Positions 52,945 to 62,732 are shown, counted from the stretch's first letter. The stretch is 64,000 nucleotides of DNA from Streptomyces sp. NBC_00459 (GCF_036013955.1 NZ_CP107903.1:3224001-3288000), one strand, 5' to 3'. Numbers and translations: made by a program. Notes: a model not told the origin generated them from the sequence alone.

Positions 52945-54051
52945 GTGTCCTTGCCCGCCGTCCTACTCGCCGCCGGTCCGTCGCCGTCACCGACTCCCTC
53001 GGAGTCACCGACCGCGTTGGTCCCGTCGCTCCAGGACGCCCAGGAGAGCGCGACGAACGCCGCCAGCTGGGTCGAGCAGAACTGGTCCACCTGGCTGGCG
53101 ATCGGCCTCAAGGTCCTGCTGATCGTGGTGATCGCGGCCGTGCTGAGAGCGGTGGTCCGGCGGGCGATCACCAAGCTGATAGACCGCATGAACCGGGCGG
53201 TCCAGGCTTCCGACGGCACGACCGGCAGTACGGCTCTCGGCAGCCTGCTGGTCAATGTCGAGCGCCGCCGTCAGCGTTCCCAGGCGATCGGCTCCGTGCT
53301 GCGCTCGGTGGCGAGCTTCATCATCCTGGGCACCGCGGCCCTGATGGTCCTCTCCGCCTTCCAGATCAATCTGGCCCCGCTGCTCGCCTCCGCGGGTGTC
53401 GCGGGCGTGGCGATCGGTTTCGGCGCCCGCAACCTGGTGACGGACTTCCTCTCCGGCGTGTTCATGATCCTTGAGGACCAGTACGGCGTCGGTGACACGA
53501 TCGACGCGGGGGTGGCGTCGGGCGAGGTGATCGAGGTCGGCCTGCGCGTGACGAAGCTGCGCGGCGACCAGGGCGAGATCTGGTACGTCCGGAACGGCGA
53601 GGTCAAGCGCATCGGCAACCTCTCCCAGGGCTGGGCGACGGCCGGCGTCGACGTGACCGTCCGCGCGGACGAGGACCTGGAGCAGCTGAAGGCGACGCTC
53701 GACGAGGTCAGCGAGAAGATGAGCCGGGAAGAGCCCTGGAACGAGCTGCTGTGGGGCCCGATCGAGAGCCTGGGCCTGGACAGCGTCCTCCTGGACTCGA
53801 TGGTGATCCGCCTCACGGCGAAGACCATGCCGGGCAAGTCCCTGACGGTGGAGCGCGAGCTGCGCTGGCGCGTCAAGCGGGCCCTGGACGCGGTGGGCAT
53901 CCGCATCGTCGGCGGCACCACGGTCATCCCGGAGGAGGAAACGGCCGCCGACCCGACGGCAGCGGTCGCGGCCCCCTCGGCGTACTCCAACACCGCCTCC
54001 CCCCAGGCGGAAGCGGCGTCCCCGATCGCCCCGGCCCGGCCTGTCCGGTAG
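52945..54051 (+). CDS. MscS-family mechanosensitive channel
   Basis: The 368-residue protein starts at the GTG at 52945, eight bases after TGGAGG. A short Pro/Ser-rich N-terminus is followed by three membrane helices (about residues 54-72, 124-142 and 150-170). The pore helix TM3 reads LLASAGVAGVAIGFGARNLV and the beta domain contains VGDTIDAG and EVGLRVTKLRGDQGEIWYVRNGEV. It opens under membrane stretch to release ions and solutes in osmotic downshock. The C-terminal tail is low-complexity Ala/Pro. A hairpin at 54083 ends it. Confidence 0.93.
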   Translation: MSLPAVLLAAGPSPSPTPSESPTALVPSLQDAQESATNAASWVEQNWSTWLAIGLKVLLIVVIAAVLRAVVRRAITKLIDRMNRAVQASDGTTGSTALGSLLVNVERRRQRSQAIGSVLRSVASFIILGTAALMVLSAFQINLAPLLASAGVAGVAIGFGARNLVTDFLSGVFMILEDQYGVGDTIDAGVASGEVIEVGLRVTKLRGDQGEIWYVRNGEVKRIGNLSQGWATAGVDVTVRADEDLEQLKATLDEVSEKMSREEPWNELLWGPIESLGLDSVLLDSMVIRLTAKTMPGKSLTVERELRWRVKRALDAVGIRIVGGTTVIPEEETAADPTAAVAAPSAYSNTASPQAEAASPIAPARPVR

Positions 54052-54082
54052 GCATCACCCGCCACGAAGCAGCCTTACGAGA

Positions 54083-54115
54083 GAGGCGGCGTCCCCGATT
54101 CGGGGGCGCCGCCTC
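54083..54115. terminator. Terminator after the MscS gene
   Basis: A 14-bp stem, near-perfect (GAGGCGGCGTCCCC / GGGGGCGCCGCCTC), lies just before the csn promoter. Confidence 0.8.
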
Positions 54116-54138
54116 CTGCATTGCCCTCTCATTGCCCC

Positions 54139-54195
54139 TTGACGTCCCCCTTGGTCCGGTTCTATCTTCTCGCCATCCGATAGGAAACCTTCCTA
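54139..54195 (+). promoter_or_regulatory. Promoter and palindromic operator of the csn operon
   Basis: TTGACG (54139-54144) and TATCTT (54163-54168), 18 bases apart, form a housekeeping-type promoter. A perfect TAGGAA-ACC-TTCCTA palindrome (54181-54195) follows, near the expected transcription start, an ideal position for repression by CsnR. Confidence 0.65.
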
Positions 54196-54248
54196 ACAGT
54201 CATCGTGGCTGTGAAAAGCTGGGCACGGAAAGGCAGGTGCAGACACCC

Positions 54249-55460
54249 ATGGCAGGAACAGCGGGCACGCCCGGCACCCCCAGCGTCCTGCGCGCCATGA
54301 ACGACCGGGCCGCCCTGGACCTCCTCCTGGAGCACGGCCCCCTGTCCCGCACCCGGATCGGCAAGCTCACCGGCCTCTCCAAACCGACCGCCTCACAGCT
54401 CCTCGCCCGTCTGGAAGCGGCGGGACTGGTCCTGGCGACCGGCACCACCGAGGGCCGCCCCGGCCCCAACGCCCAGCTGTACGAGGTCAACGCGACCGCC
54501 GCGTACGCCGCCGGGCTCGACGTCACCCCCGAACGCGTCCTCGCCGCGGTCGCCGACATCACCGGCCGGACCGTGGGCGAGTACGCCCTGCCCACCCCCG
54601 GCAAACGCCCCGCCCGGCCCGTCGTCCAGCAGGTCACCGACGCCCTTGACGGCGCCGTCAAGGCGGCCGGGCTGGCCCGGGCCGACCTCCGGCGGCTCGT
54701 CATCGGAACACCGGGCGCCTTCGACCCGGGCACCGGCCGGCTGCGCTACGCCTCCCACCTCCCGGGCTGGCACTCCCCCGCCCTCCTCGACGAACTCGCC
54801 GCCGCACTGCCGATGCCGGTGGAGTACGAGAACGACGTGAACCTCGTCGCCATCGCCGAACAACGGCTCGGTGCGGCCAGAGGGCACGACGACTTCGTAC
54901 TGCTCTGGAACGAGGGCGGACTCGGCGCCGCGCTCGTCCTCGGCGGCAGACTGCACCGCGGCTGGACCGGCGGCGCCGGCGAGGTCGGCTTCCTGCCCGT
55001 GCCGGGCACACCCCTCGTCCGGCAGGTCAGCAGGGCCGGCAGTGGCGGCTACCAGGAGCTGGCCGGTTCGCAGGTCATCCCCCGGCTCGCCCGCGAGCTG
55101 GGCATCACCCCGGTCCCGAACGGCCCGTACGCCGAGGTCGCCGCAGCCCTCGTCGGCCAGGCCGCCGACATCAACGCGGGCCCGCACAGACGGCTCCTCG
55201 AAACGTACGCGACCGGCCTGGCCACCGGTCTGGCCTCGCTCGTCTCCGTCCTCGACCCCGAACTCGTCGTCCTCAGCGGCGCCTCCCTCACCGCGGGCGG
55301 CGAACCCCTGCGCGGTCTGGTCCAGGCCGAGCTGGAGGAACTGGCCGCGGCCCGGCCCCGGCTGGTCGTGGGCGACGTACGCGAACACCCCGTGCTGCGG
55401 GGCGCACTGGAGAGCGCCCTCGCGACCACCCGCGACGAGGTCTTCGACACCTCCCGCTGA
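54249..55460 (+). CDS. csnR: ROK-family repressor CsnR
   Basis: The 403-residue regulator has an N-terminal winged helix (HGPLSRTRIGKLTGLSKPTA, then SQLLARLEAAGLV) and a C-terminal ROK domain with the phosphate-loop-like LLWNEGGLGAALVLGG and TGGAGEVGFLPV. The ROK Cys zinc motif is absent: the region after GFLPVPG lacks Cys. Order and content of the following five genes match the published csnR-csnK operon for chitosan oligosaccharides in S. lividans/S. coelicolor. It should bind the palindrome upstream and also chitosanase gene promoters elsewhere. The start at 54249 is chosen by the domain; the frame extends further upstream without a site. Confidence 0.85.
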   Translation: MAGTAGTPGTPSVLRAMNDRAALDLLLEHGPLSRTRIGKLTGLSKPTASQLLARLEAAGLVLATGTTEGRPGPNAQLYEVNATAAYAAGLDVTPERVLAAVADITGRTVGEYALPTPGKRPARPVVQQVTDALDGAVKAAGLARADLRRLVIGTPGAFDPGTGRLRYASHLPGWHSPALLDELAAALPMPVEYENDVNLVAIAEQRLGAARGHDDFVLLWNEGGLGAALVLGGRLHRGWTGGAGEVGFLPVPGTPLVRQVSRAGSGGYQELAGSQVIPRLARELGITPVPNGPYAEVAAALVGQAADINAGPHRRLLETYATGLATGLASLVSVLDPELVVLSGASLTAGGEPLRGLVQAELEELAAARPRLVVGDVREHPVLRGALESALATTRDEVFDTSR

Positions 55461-55533
55461 GCGGTCCCCCGCTCCCTGATTCACCCCTCACCAGTCCCGT
55501 GCCCCGCTTCGCCCTTCCCTGGGAGACCTCGCC

Positions 55534-56871
55534 ATGCCCGGAATATCAAGAAAAGTCGCCGCCGCACTCGCCGTTTCCGCCTCGACGGCCCTCCTCGCCA
55601 CGGCCTGTACGGGCCAGTCGTCATCGGGCGGGACCGACGACGCCTCCAAGGACACGACCATCACCTTCTGGCACGCCTGGAGCGCGCCGAACGAGGTGGC
55701 GGGCGTGAAGGCGCTGATCGCCGGCTTCGAGAAGGCCCACCCGAACATCCATGTGAACGTCGTCGGCAACATGACGGACGACAAGATGAACCAGGCCCTG
55801 CGCGCGGGCGGCAGCAAGGCACCCGACGTGATCTCGTCGTTCACCACCAACGGCGTCGGCAAGTTCTGCTCCTCGGGTGCGCTGGTCGACCTGGGCCCGC
55901 TCTTCGAGAAGTCGGGCATCGACCCGGCGACGACCTTCCCGAAGGCGATGAGCGAGTACACCCAGTACGACGGCAACCGCTGCGCCGTACCGCTGCTGGG
56001 CGACGCCTACGGCCTCTACTACAACAAGACCGCCTTCAAGAAGGCCGGGATCACCAGCCCGCCGAAGACCTGGTCCGAGTTCGAGGCCGACGCCAGGAAG
56101 CTGACCATCAGCAAGGGCGACACCTACTCCCAGCTCGGCTTCATGCCGAACTACCACGGCTGGGAGACGACCACCGAGCACTACATGGGCCAGTTCGGGC
56201 CGACGTACTTCGACTCGTCCGGCAAGTCGACGATCGCCACCGACCCGGCCGTCTCCGCCGCCTTCACCCTCCAGAAGAAGCTCGTCGACGACCTCGGCGG
56301 CTTCAAGAAGCTGGAGAAGTTCCGCTCCGGCCTCGGTGACGAGTGGGGCCCCAAGCACCCCTTCCAGACCGGCCAGGTGGCCATGCAGCTGGACGGCGAG
56401 TGGCGCCTCGGCATGGCGCTGGACGCGAAGCCCGACTTCGAGATCGGCGTCGCCCCGCTGCCCGTACCCGACGACCAGGCCGACCAGTACGGCAAGGGCT
56501 ACATCACCGGCACCATCGCCGGCATCGCCGCCACCAGCAAGAAACAGAACGCGGCCTGGGAACTGGTCAAGTACATCACCACCGACACGGACGCGGTGGT
56601 CGGCTTCTCCAACGCGATCCACAACGTGCCCTCCACGCTCGCGGCCCTGAAGTCCCCGAAGCTGAAGTACGACCCGCGCTTCAAGACCTTCCTCGACATA
56701 GCCGCGAACCCCAACTCGTCCACCTCACCGGCCTCGATCAACGGCGGCGTCTACCTCACCACCATCCAGGAGCTCGGCTACGACTACGAGAGCGGCAAGG
56801 TCACCGACCTGAAGGCGGGCCTGAAGAAGGCCGCCGCACAGATCGACACGGACATCGCGCAGGCGAAGTGA
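55534..56871 (+). CDS. csnE: Sugar-binding lipoprotein CsnE
   Basis: The 445-residue extracellular solute-binding protein of family 1 has a lipoprotein signal (LATAC lipobox, residues 1-25) and the cluster's typical sugar-binding core: TITFWHAWSAPNEV, MTDDKMNQALRAGG, CAVPLLGDAYGLYYNKTAFK and VAMQLDGEWRLGM. It captures oligosaccharides, by context chitosan- or glucosamine-derived, for the two permeases encoded next. The ATPase that would energise uptake is not in the operon; in Streptomyces a shared MsiK ATPase serves such transporters. Confidence 0.9.
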   Translation: MPGISRKVAAALAVSASTALLATACTGQSSSGGTDDASKDTTITFWHAWSAPNEVAGVKALIAGFEKAHPNIHVNVVGNMTDDKMNQALRAGGSKAPDVISSFTTNGVGKFCSSGALVDLGPLFEKSGIDPATTFPKAMSEYTQYDGNRCAVPLLGDAYGLYYNKTAFKKAGITSPPKTWSEFEADARKLTISKGDTYSQLGFMPNYHGWETTTEHYMGQFGPTYFDSSGKSTIATDPAVSAAFTLQKKLVDDLGGFKKLEKFRSGLGDEWGPKHPFQTGQVAMQLDGEWRLGMALDAKPDFEIGVAPLPVPDDQADQYGKGYITGTIAGIAATSKKQNAAWELVKYITTDTDAVVGFSNAIHNVPSTLAALKSPKLKYDPRFKTFLDIAANPNSSTSPASINGGVYLTTIQELGYDYESGKVTDLKAGLKKAAAQIDTDIAQAK

Positions 56872-56873
56872 CC

Positions 56874-57818
56874 ATGGCCACCACCCACACCCTGCGGGCG
56901 AAGCACCGGCGTTCGAGGCTGCGCACCCTCGCCTTCCTCTCGCCCTGGCTGATCGGTTTCACGGTCTTCTTCGCGTACCCGATGATCTCGACGGTCTACT
57001 TCTCGTTCATGCACTACGACGGCTTCAAGCCGCCGACCTGGGTCGGGACGAAGAACTGGAAGTACGTCTTCGAGTCCTACCCCTTCTTCTGGCCCGCCCT
57101 GCGCAACACCCTCTGGCTGGTCGTGATCATGGTGACCCTCCGTGTCCTGTTCGGACTCGGGATCGGCATGCTCATCACGAAGATCAAGACGGGCACGGGC
57201 GTCTTCCGCACCCTCTTCTACCTGCCCTACCTCGCCCCGCCGGTCGCCGCGACGATGGCGTTCACGTTCCTCCTCAACCCCGGTACGGGACCGGTCAACT
57301 CCATCCTGGAGAAGGCCGGAATCCCAGCTCCTGGCTGGTTCAACGACCCCAGCTGGTCCAAGCCGGCGCTCACCCTGATGTTCCTGTGGGGCGTCGGCGA
57401 CCTGATGGTCATCTTCATGGCCGCGCTGCTCGACGTACCGAAGGACCAGTACGAGGCGGCGGAACTGGACGGGGCGTCGGCCTGGCAGCGGTTCCGGTTC
57501 GTCACGCTGCCCAACATCTCACCGATCATCATGTTCGCCGTCGTCACCGGCGTGATCGCGGCGATGCAGTGCTACACCCAGCCCCTGGTGGCCGGAAAGG
57601 TCGCCTCGGGAGTGATCCAGGGCGCGGGCACCATGTTCCAGCCCGGCTACCCCGAGCACTCCACGCTCACCCTCCCCCAACTCGTCTACAACCTCGGTTT
57701 CCAGCGCTTCGACTACGGCTCGGCCTGTGTCGTCGCCCTGGTGCTGTTCGCCCTGTCGATGGCGTTCACCGCGCTGTTGATGCGGCGCCGGGGCGGTCTC
57801 ATCCAGGCAGGTGACTGA
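56874..57818 (+). CDS. csnF: Sugar ABC transporter permease CsnF
   Basis: The 314-residue permease starts two bases after the csnE stop. Six membrane segments are visible and the EAA loop reads EAAELDGASAWQRFRFVTLP, the interface with the ATPase. The family is the MalF/UgpA type. It acts with CsnG to move oligosaccharides delivered by CsnE. The start MATTHTLRAKHRRSRLR has a basic cytoplasmic N-terminus, and LAFLSPWLIGFTVFFAYPMI is the first helix. Confidence 0.92.
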   Translation: MATTHTLRAKHRRSRLRTLAFLSPWLIGFTVFFAYPMISTVYFSFMHYDGFKPPTWVGTKNWKYVFESYPFFWPALRNTLWLVVIMVTLRVLFGLGIGMLITKIKTGTGVFRTLFYLPYLAPPVAATMAFTFLLNPGTGPVNSILEKAGIPAPGWFNDPSWSKPALTLMFLWGVGDLMVIFMAALLDVPKDQYEAAELDGASAWQRFRFVTLPNISPIIMFAVVTGVIAAMQCYTQPLVAGKVASGVIQGAGTMFQPGYPEHSTLTLPQLVYNLGFQRFDYGSACVVALVLFALSMAFTALLMRRRGGLIQAGD

Positions 57819-57819
57819 C

Positions 57820-58731
57820 ATGGCCCAGGACATGGCCCAAGTACTGGAACGGCCAGTGGAGTCGAAAACCCCGGCCGCACCCACGCCCGCCGAGCGCACG
57901 GCCCGCCGCAAGGCGCTCCTGCGATGGATCGCGGTCCACTCCCTCGGCATCGCGGCGGCGCTCTTCTTCACCCTGCCCTTCGTGTTCGTGTTCCTGACCT
58001 CGCTGATGAGCGACTCGCAGGCGCTCAGCCGGGACCTGATCCCGCACACCTGGGAATGGTCCAACTACCGCAAGGTCTTCGACACCCCCGGCTTCCTCAC
58101 CTGGTGGAAGAACACCCTGATCTACGCCGGACTGGGCACCGTCCTGGTGGTCGTCTCGTCCGTCCCCGTGGCGTACGCGCTGGCCAAGTTCCGCTTCCGG
58201 GGCCGGAATCTGACGCTCATGCTGGTCATCTCGATGATGATGCTGCCGCCCCAGGTGGTCGTCATCCCGATGTACCTGTTCTGGGCGAAGCAGCTGGACC
58301 TGTCCGGCACCCTGTGGCCGATGATCATCCCGCTGGCGTTCGGCGACGCGTTCTCCATCTTCCTGCTGCGCCAGTTCCTGATGACCATCCCCAACGAGTA
58401 CGTGGACGCGGCGAAGGTGGACGGCTGCGGCGATCTGCGCACCCTGCTGAAAATCATCCTGCCGATGGCCAAGCCCGGCATCGCCGCCATCGCCCTGTTC
58501 CAGTTCTTCAACGCCTGGAACGACTACTTCGGCCCCCAGATCTACGCCTCCGAGAACCCGGGCGCGTGGACCCTGTCCTACGGCCTGGAGTCCTTCAAGG
58601 GCGCCCACCACACCGACTGGAACCTCACCATGGCCGCGACCGTGCTGGTCCTGGCCCCCGTGATCCTCGTGTTCTTCTTCGCGCAGAAGGCGTTCGTCGA
58701 GGGCGTCACTCTCACCGGCGTAAAGGGTTGA
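57820..58731 (+). CDS. csnG: Sugar ABC transporter permease CsnG
   Basis: The 303-residue permease starts at the ATG at 57820 after AGGTGAC, one base after the CsnF stop; a GTG at 57811 is possible. It has six membrane segments of the MalG/UgpE type and an EAA-like loop (YVDAAKVDGCGDLRTLLKII, then LPMAKPG). It is the second half of the channel. A 93-base gap follows before csnH, with no visible terminator, so the operon continues. Confidence 0.92.
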   Translation: MAQDMAQVLERPVESKTPAAPTPAERTARRKALLRWIAVHSLGIAAALFFTLPFVFVFLTSLMSDSQALSRDLIPHTWEWSNYRKVFDTPGFLTWWKNTLIYAGLGTVLVVVSSVPVAYALAKFRFRGRNLTLMLVISMMMLPPQVVVIPMYLFWAKQLDLSGTLWPMIIPLAFGDAFSIFLLRQFLMTIPNEYVDAAKVDGCGDLRTLLKIILPMAKPGIAAIALFQFFNAWNDYFGPQIYASENPGAWTLSYGLESFKGAHHTDWNLTMAATVLVLAPVILVFFFAQKAFVEGVTLTGVKG

Positions 58732-58824
58732 TCGCTACATGCTGTATCTCCCCGGGGGACGACCCCCGGACCCCCGGCCGATGAACAACGACGCCACCGG
58801 CGCCCGACAGCAAGGGAACTCTCA

Positions 58825-60090
58825 GTGAAACTCACCGTGGTCGGCGGCGGATCGACCTACACCCCCGAACTCATCGACGGTTTCGCGCGGTTGCGGGACA
58901 CCCTGCCCATAGAGGAACTGGTACTCGTCGACCCGGCCGCCGAACGGCTGGAGCTGGTCGGCGGGCTCGCCCGGCGGATCTTCGCCAGGCAGGGGCACCC
59001 CGGGCGGATCGTCACGACGGACGACCTGGACAAGGGTGTCGAGGGCGCCGACGCCGTGCTGCTCCAACTGCGCGTCGGCGGCCAGGCCGCACGGCAGCAG
59101 GACGAGACATGGCCGCTGGAGTGCGGCTGCGTCGGCCAGGAGACGACCGGCGCGGGCGGCCTCGCCAAGGCGCTGCGCACGGTGCCGGTCGTCCTGGACA
59201 TCGCCGAGCGCGTCCGCCGCACCAACCCGGACGCCTGGATCATCGACTTCACCAACCCGGTGGGCATCGTCACCCGCGCCCTGCTGGAAGCCGGCCACAG
59301 GACGGTGGGCCTGTGCAACGTGGCGATCGGCTTCCAGCGGAAGTTCGCCGCCCTGCTGGGGGTGACGCCGGCCGAGATCCACCTGGAGCACGTGGGCCTC
59401 AACCACCTCACCTGGGAGACGGGCGTCCGCCTGGGCGGCCCCGAGGGCGAGGACGTCCTCCCCCGACTGCTCACCGAACACGGCGACCGGATCGCCGACG
59501 ACCTCCGTCTTCCGCGTTCGGTCCTCGACCGTCTGGAGACGGTCCCGTCCTACTACCTGCGCTACTACTACGCCCACGACAACGTCGTACGGGAACTGCG
59601 CACCAAGCCCTCCCGGGCGGCCGAGGTGGCGGCGATGGAGGAGGAACTGCTGCGGATGTACGGCGATCCGGCCCTGGACGAGAAACCGGAGCTGCTGGCG
59701 AAGCGCGGGGGCGCCTTCTACTCGGAGGCGGCGGTGGATCTGGCCGCGTCGCTGCTGGGCGGGGGCGGCAGTCCCTACCAGGTGGTGAACACGTACAACA
59801 AGGGCACGCTGCCGTTCCTGCCGGACGACGCCGTGATCGAGACACAGGCCGCGGTGGGCCGGCAGGGGGCGACTCCCCTGGCCGTCACGGCTGTCGACCC
59901 CCTGTACGCGGGGCTGATCGCCAACGTCACCGCCTACGAGGAACTGGCCCTGGAGGCCGCTCTGCACGGCGGGCGCAACCGGGTCTTCCGGGCTCTGCTC
60001 GCGCATCCGCTCGTCGGCCAGTACGACTACGCGGACACCCTCACCGACACCCTGATCGCGCACAACCGGGAGCATCTCGCGTGGGCATGA
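58825..60090 (+). CDS. csnH: GH4-family glycosidase CsnH
   Basis: The 421-residue enzyme belongs to glycoside hydrolase family 4. The NAD-binding start VVGGGSTYTPELIDGF, FTNPVGIVTRALLE, the metal-binding Cys in GLCNVAIGFQRKF and His in GLNHLTWE are all visible. GH4 enzymes need NAD and Mn and often act on 6-phospho-glycosides by a redox-assisted elimination. Within the csn operon the likely substrate is an imported, possibly phosphorylated chitosan-type disaccharide. It overlaps csnK by four bases (ATGA). Confidence 0.9.
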   Translation: MKLTVVGGGSTYTPELIDGFARLRDTLPIEELVLVDPAAERLELVGGLARRIFARQGHPGRIVTTDDLDKGVEGADAVLLQLRVGGQAARQQDETWPLECGCVGQETTGAGGLAKALRTVPVVLDIAERVRRTNPDAWIIDFTNPVGIVTRALLEAGHRTVGLCNVAIGFQRKFAALLGVTPAEIHLEHVGLNHLTWETGVRLGGPEGEDVLPRLLTEHGDRIADDLRLPRSVLDRLETVPSYYLRYYYAHDNVVRELRTKPSRAAEVAAMEEELLRMYGDPALDEKPELLAKRGGAFYSEAAVDLAASLLGGGGSPYQVVNTYNKGTLPFLPDDAVIETQAAVGRQGATPLAVTAVDPLYAGLIANVTAYEELALEAALHGGRNRVFRALLAHPLVGQYDYADTLTDTLIAHNREHLAWA

Positions 60091-61052
60091 CCGCACACGT
60101 CCTCGCCATCGACGCGGGCAACAGCAAGACCGACGTGGCGGTGGTCGCGGCCGACGGGGAGGTGCTGGCCACCGCGCGGGGCGGGGGGTTCCGGCCGCCG
60201 GCCGACGGTCTCGACACGGCGGTCGCCGGGCTGGCCGACGCCGTCGGGGAGGCCTTCAGCGCCGCCGCGGTCTCCTCCGTCGACCGGGTCTCGGCGTGTC
60301 TGGCGAACGCCGACTTCCCCGTGGAGGAGCGGCAGTTCGCCGCCGCGCTGCACGCGCGCGCGTGGGGCGCGAGTGTCGACGTGCGCAACGACACCTTCGC
60401 GATCCTGCGGGCCGGGATCACCGAGCCGCGCGGGGTCGCCGTCGTCTGTGGCGCCGGCATCAACTGCGTGGGGATGACCCCGGACGGCCGCACGGCCCGG
60501 TTCCCCGCGCTGGGGCGGGTCTCCGGCGACTGGGGCGGTGGCTGGGGCCTGGCGGAGGAGGCCATGTGGCACGCCGCGCGGGCGGAGGACGGGCGGGGCG
60601 GTCCGACCGCCCTGATGTCCACCCTGCCCGCCCACTTCGGGCTCACCTCCATGTACGCGCTGATCGAAGGCCTGCATCTGGGAGGCGTCGACAACGCCCG
60701 GCGCCATGAGCTGACGCCGGTGCTGTTCGCCACGGCGGCGGACGGTGATCCGGTGGCGTGTGCACTGGTGGACCGGCTGGCCGACGAGGTGGTGGCCATG
60801 GCCTCGGTCGCGCTGGGCCGCCTCGGTCTCCTCGAAGAGGAGACCCCGGTTCTGCTGGGCGGGGGTGTACTGGCGGCCCGGCACCCCCGGTTGACCGACC
60901 GCATCACCGAGCTGCTGGCCGCACGGGCGCCCAAGGCCTTCGCCCGGGTGGTGACGGCACGTCCGGTGCTGGGGGCGGCACTGCTCGGCCTGGATCACAC
61001 GAACGCCCCGGCGGAGGTGCACGAGCGCGTACGACACTTCTACGAGGTCTGA
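60087..61052 (+). CDS. csnK: BadF/BadG/N-acetylglucosamine-type sugar kinase CsnK
   Basis: The 321-residue protein has an ASKHA-fold start (VLAIDAGNSKTDVAVVAADG), the second phosphate loop VAVVCGAGINCVG and SGDWGGGWGLAEEA, typical of the BadF/BadG/BcrA/BcrD family, which includes N-acetylglucosamine kinases. It would phosphorylate glucosamine or N-acetylglucosamine released inside the cell. It starts within csnH by an ATGA overlap. It closes the six-gene operon; the next gene is separated by about 230 bases. Confidence 0.9.
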   Translation: MTAHVLAIDAGNSKTDVAVVAADGEVLATARGGGFRPPADGLDTAVAGLADAVGEAFSAAAVSSVDRVSACLANADFPVEERQFAAALHARAWGASVDVRNDTFAILRAGITEPRGVAVVCGAGINCVGMTPDGRTARFPALGRVSGDWGGGWGLAEEAMWHAARAEDGRGGPTALMSTLPAHFGLTSMYALIEGLHLGGVDNARRHELTPVLFATAADGDPVACALVDRLADEVVAMASVALGRLGLLEEETPVLLGGGVLAARHPRLTDRITELLAARAPKAFARVVTARPVLGAALLGLDHTNAPAEVHERVRHFYEV

Positions 61053-61283
61053 CCGCCTTCGTACGGGAACCGAACAGATTCCTCCTGCGTATTCATGGGC
61101 AGAGGGGTGGTGCGGGGAGCGCGCATGTGTCCGAATGCATGGCAGCGCGCCCCGGCACAACACCACTCACTGCGACACAACGCGGCCGCACTGCGATCCG
61201 ATCAAGATCCAGTCAAGGCCGGTGCGGATTGTCAGTGCCGGGGGCGATACTGGCGCTGACGGATGACCATGGGGGAGGTCACA

Positions 61284-62732
61284 GTGACAGCTACGAGCAG
61301 CGCGGCACCACCGGCGCCCGACTCGCCGGACTCGCCCGGCGTGGCGGGCCTGCCCGCCATCCCCTCGCAGCCGGGCAGGGGTCCCGCTCCCGGGGTCCCC
61401 CAGCCCCCGCGCCGCACCGCCTTCGCGGAGGGCCTCGACCAGTTGCGGGCCGCCGCGACCACCGAGCCCGGGCGGCTGCGGATCATCGGCGCCCTGCTCG
61501 CCGTGCTCGTCGTCGCGTTCGGTGCCGTCACCGCCTGGCAGATGGCCGACCGTTCGTCCGCGGCGGACGACGTGCTGCACAACAGCCAGCCCCTCAGTTC
61601 GGCCGCCGCGGACATCTACAGCTCCCTCGCGGACGCCAACACCGCCGCCTCCAGCGGCTTCCTGGCCGGCGGTGCCGAGACCGCGACCTCCCGCCAGCGT
61701 TATCAGGAGGACATCCGCAACGCCGCCGCGAAGCTCTCCGCCGCCGCGACCAACTCCGAGCCGGACTCGGAGTCCGCGAGGACCATCGCCGATCTCAACA
61801 AGCTGCTGTCGGAGTACACGGGCTACATCGAGCGGGCCCGCGCCAACAACCGGCTCGGCTTCCCGGTCGGCGGCTCGTACCTGCGCCTGGCGAACGAGAC
61901 GATGCAGGACAGGATGCTCCCGCAGGCGGAGAAGCTCTACGCCAAGGAGAACCAGCGGCTGCGCTCCGACTACGCGGACGCGACCTCGTACCCATGGGCG
62001 GCGATCGGCCTCGGCGTCGCCGTGCTCGGCGCCCTCGTCTGGGCCCAGCGGCGCAACTACCGGCGTACGAACCGGGTGCTGAACCACGGTCTGGTGGCGG
62101 CGACGGCCACGGCGACGATCGTCCTGCTGTGGCTGGTCGCCGGGCAGAGTTTCGCCCGCTCGGGGCTCAACGACTCCTACGACCACGGCATCCGCTCACT
62201 GAACGTGCTGCACGACGCCCGGATCGCCTCCCTCAAGGCACGCGGCAACGAGAACCTGACGCTGGTGGCGCGCGGCGCGGAGACGGTCAAACTGAGCGAC
62301 GGCGAGGTCGTCGACGCGTACGACCACGACTTCGAGGGCGACATGAGCACGCTCGGCAAGGGCCTGGCCCAGGCCGAGAAGCTCGCCGACGACCAGGCGG
62401 GCAAGAAGCCGGTCACGTCGGCCGTGGGCGGTATGGAGGAGTGGAAGTCCCGCCACGACGAGGCGCAGAAGGCGTACGAGTCGGGAGACTTCCAGCAGGC
62501 GCTCGCCCGGGTCATAGGGGACAAGAGCGACAAGCCGACCGGCGAGTGCTTCGACAGCGTCGACCGGGCCCTGAAGACGGCGATCGGGCATGAGCAGTCG
62601 GAGTTCACGCAGGCGGCCGAGGACGGCCGGGGCGCGATGACGGGCCTCCCGGTGGGCGCCGCGGCCCTCGCCGTACTGGGCGCGGCCGGAGCGGTGCTCG
62701 GCATCGGACGCAGACTGTCGGAGTACCGCTGA
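61284..62732 (+). CDS. glnX: GlnX-like four-helix membrane sensor protein
   Basis: The 482-residue protein starts at the GTG at 61284 because GGGGGAGG lies five bases upstream; ATGs at 61263 and 61269 are earlier, in-frame alternatives. It has a Pro-rich cytoplasmic N-terminus, then four membrane segments in two pairs (about residues 69-87 and 235-252; 273-292 and 456-474), each pair enclosing an external helical region resembling chemoreceptor ligand domains. In mycobacteria GlnX joins the amino-acid binder GlnH to the kinase PknG. The gene order GlnX-GlnH-PknG here matches. No enzyme domain is seen. Confidence 0.8.
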   Translation: MTATSSAAPPAPDSPDSPGVAGLPAIPSQPGRGPAPGVPQPPRRTAFAEGLDQLRAAATTEPGRLRIIGALLAVLVVAFGAVTAWQMADRSSAADDVLHNSQPLSSAAADIYSSLADANTAASSGFLAGGAETATSRQRYQEDIRNAAAKLSAAATNSEPDSESARTIADLNKLLSEYTGYIERARANNRLGFPVGGSYLRLANETMQDRMLPQAEKLYAKENQRLRSDYADATSYPWAAIGLGVAVLGALVWAQRRNYRRTNRVLNHGLVAATATATIVLLWLVAGQSFARSGLNDSYDHGIRSLNVLHDARIASLKARGNENLTLVARGAETVKLSDGEVVDAYDHDFEGDMSTLGKGLAQAEKLADDQAGKKPVTSAVGGMEEWKSRHDEAQKAYESGDFQQALARVIGDKSDKPTGECFDSVDRALKTAIGHEQSEFTQAAEDGRGAMTGLPVGAAALAVLGAAGAVLGIGRRLSEYR

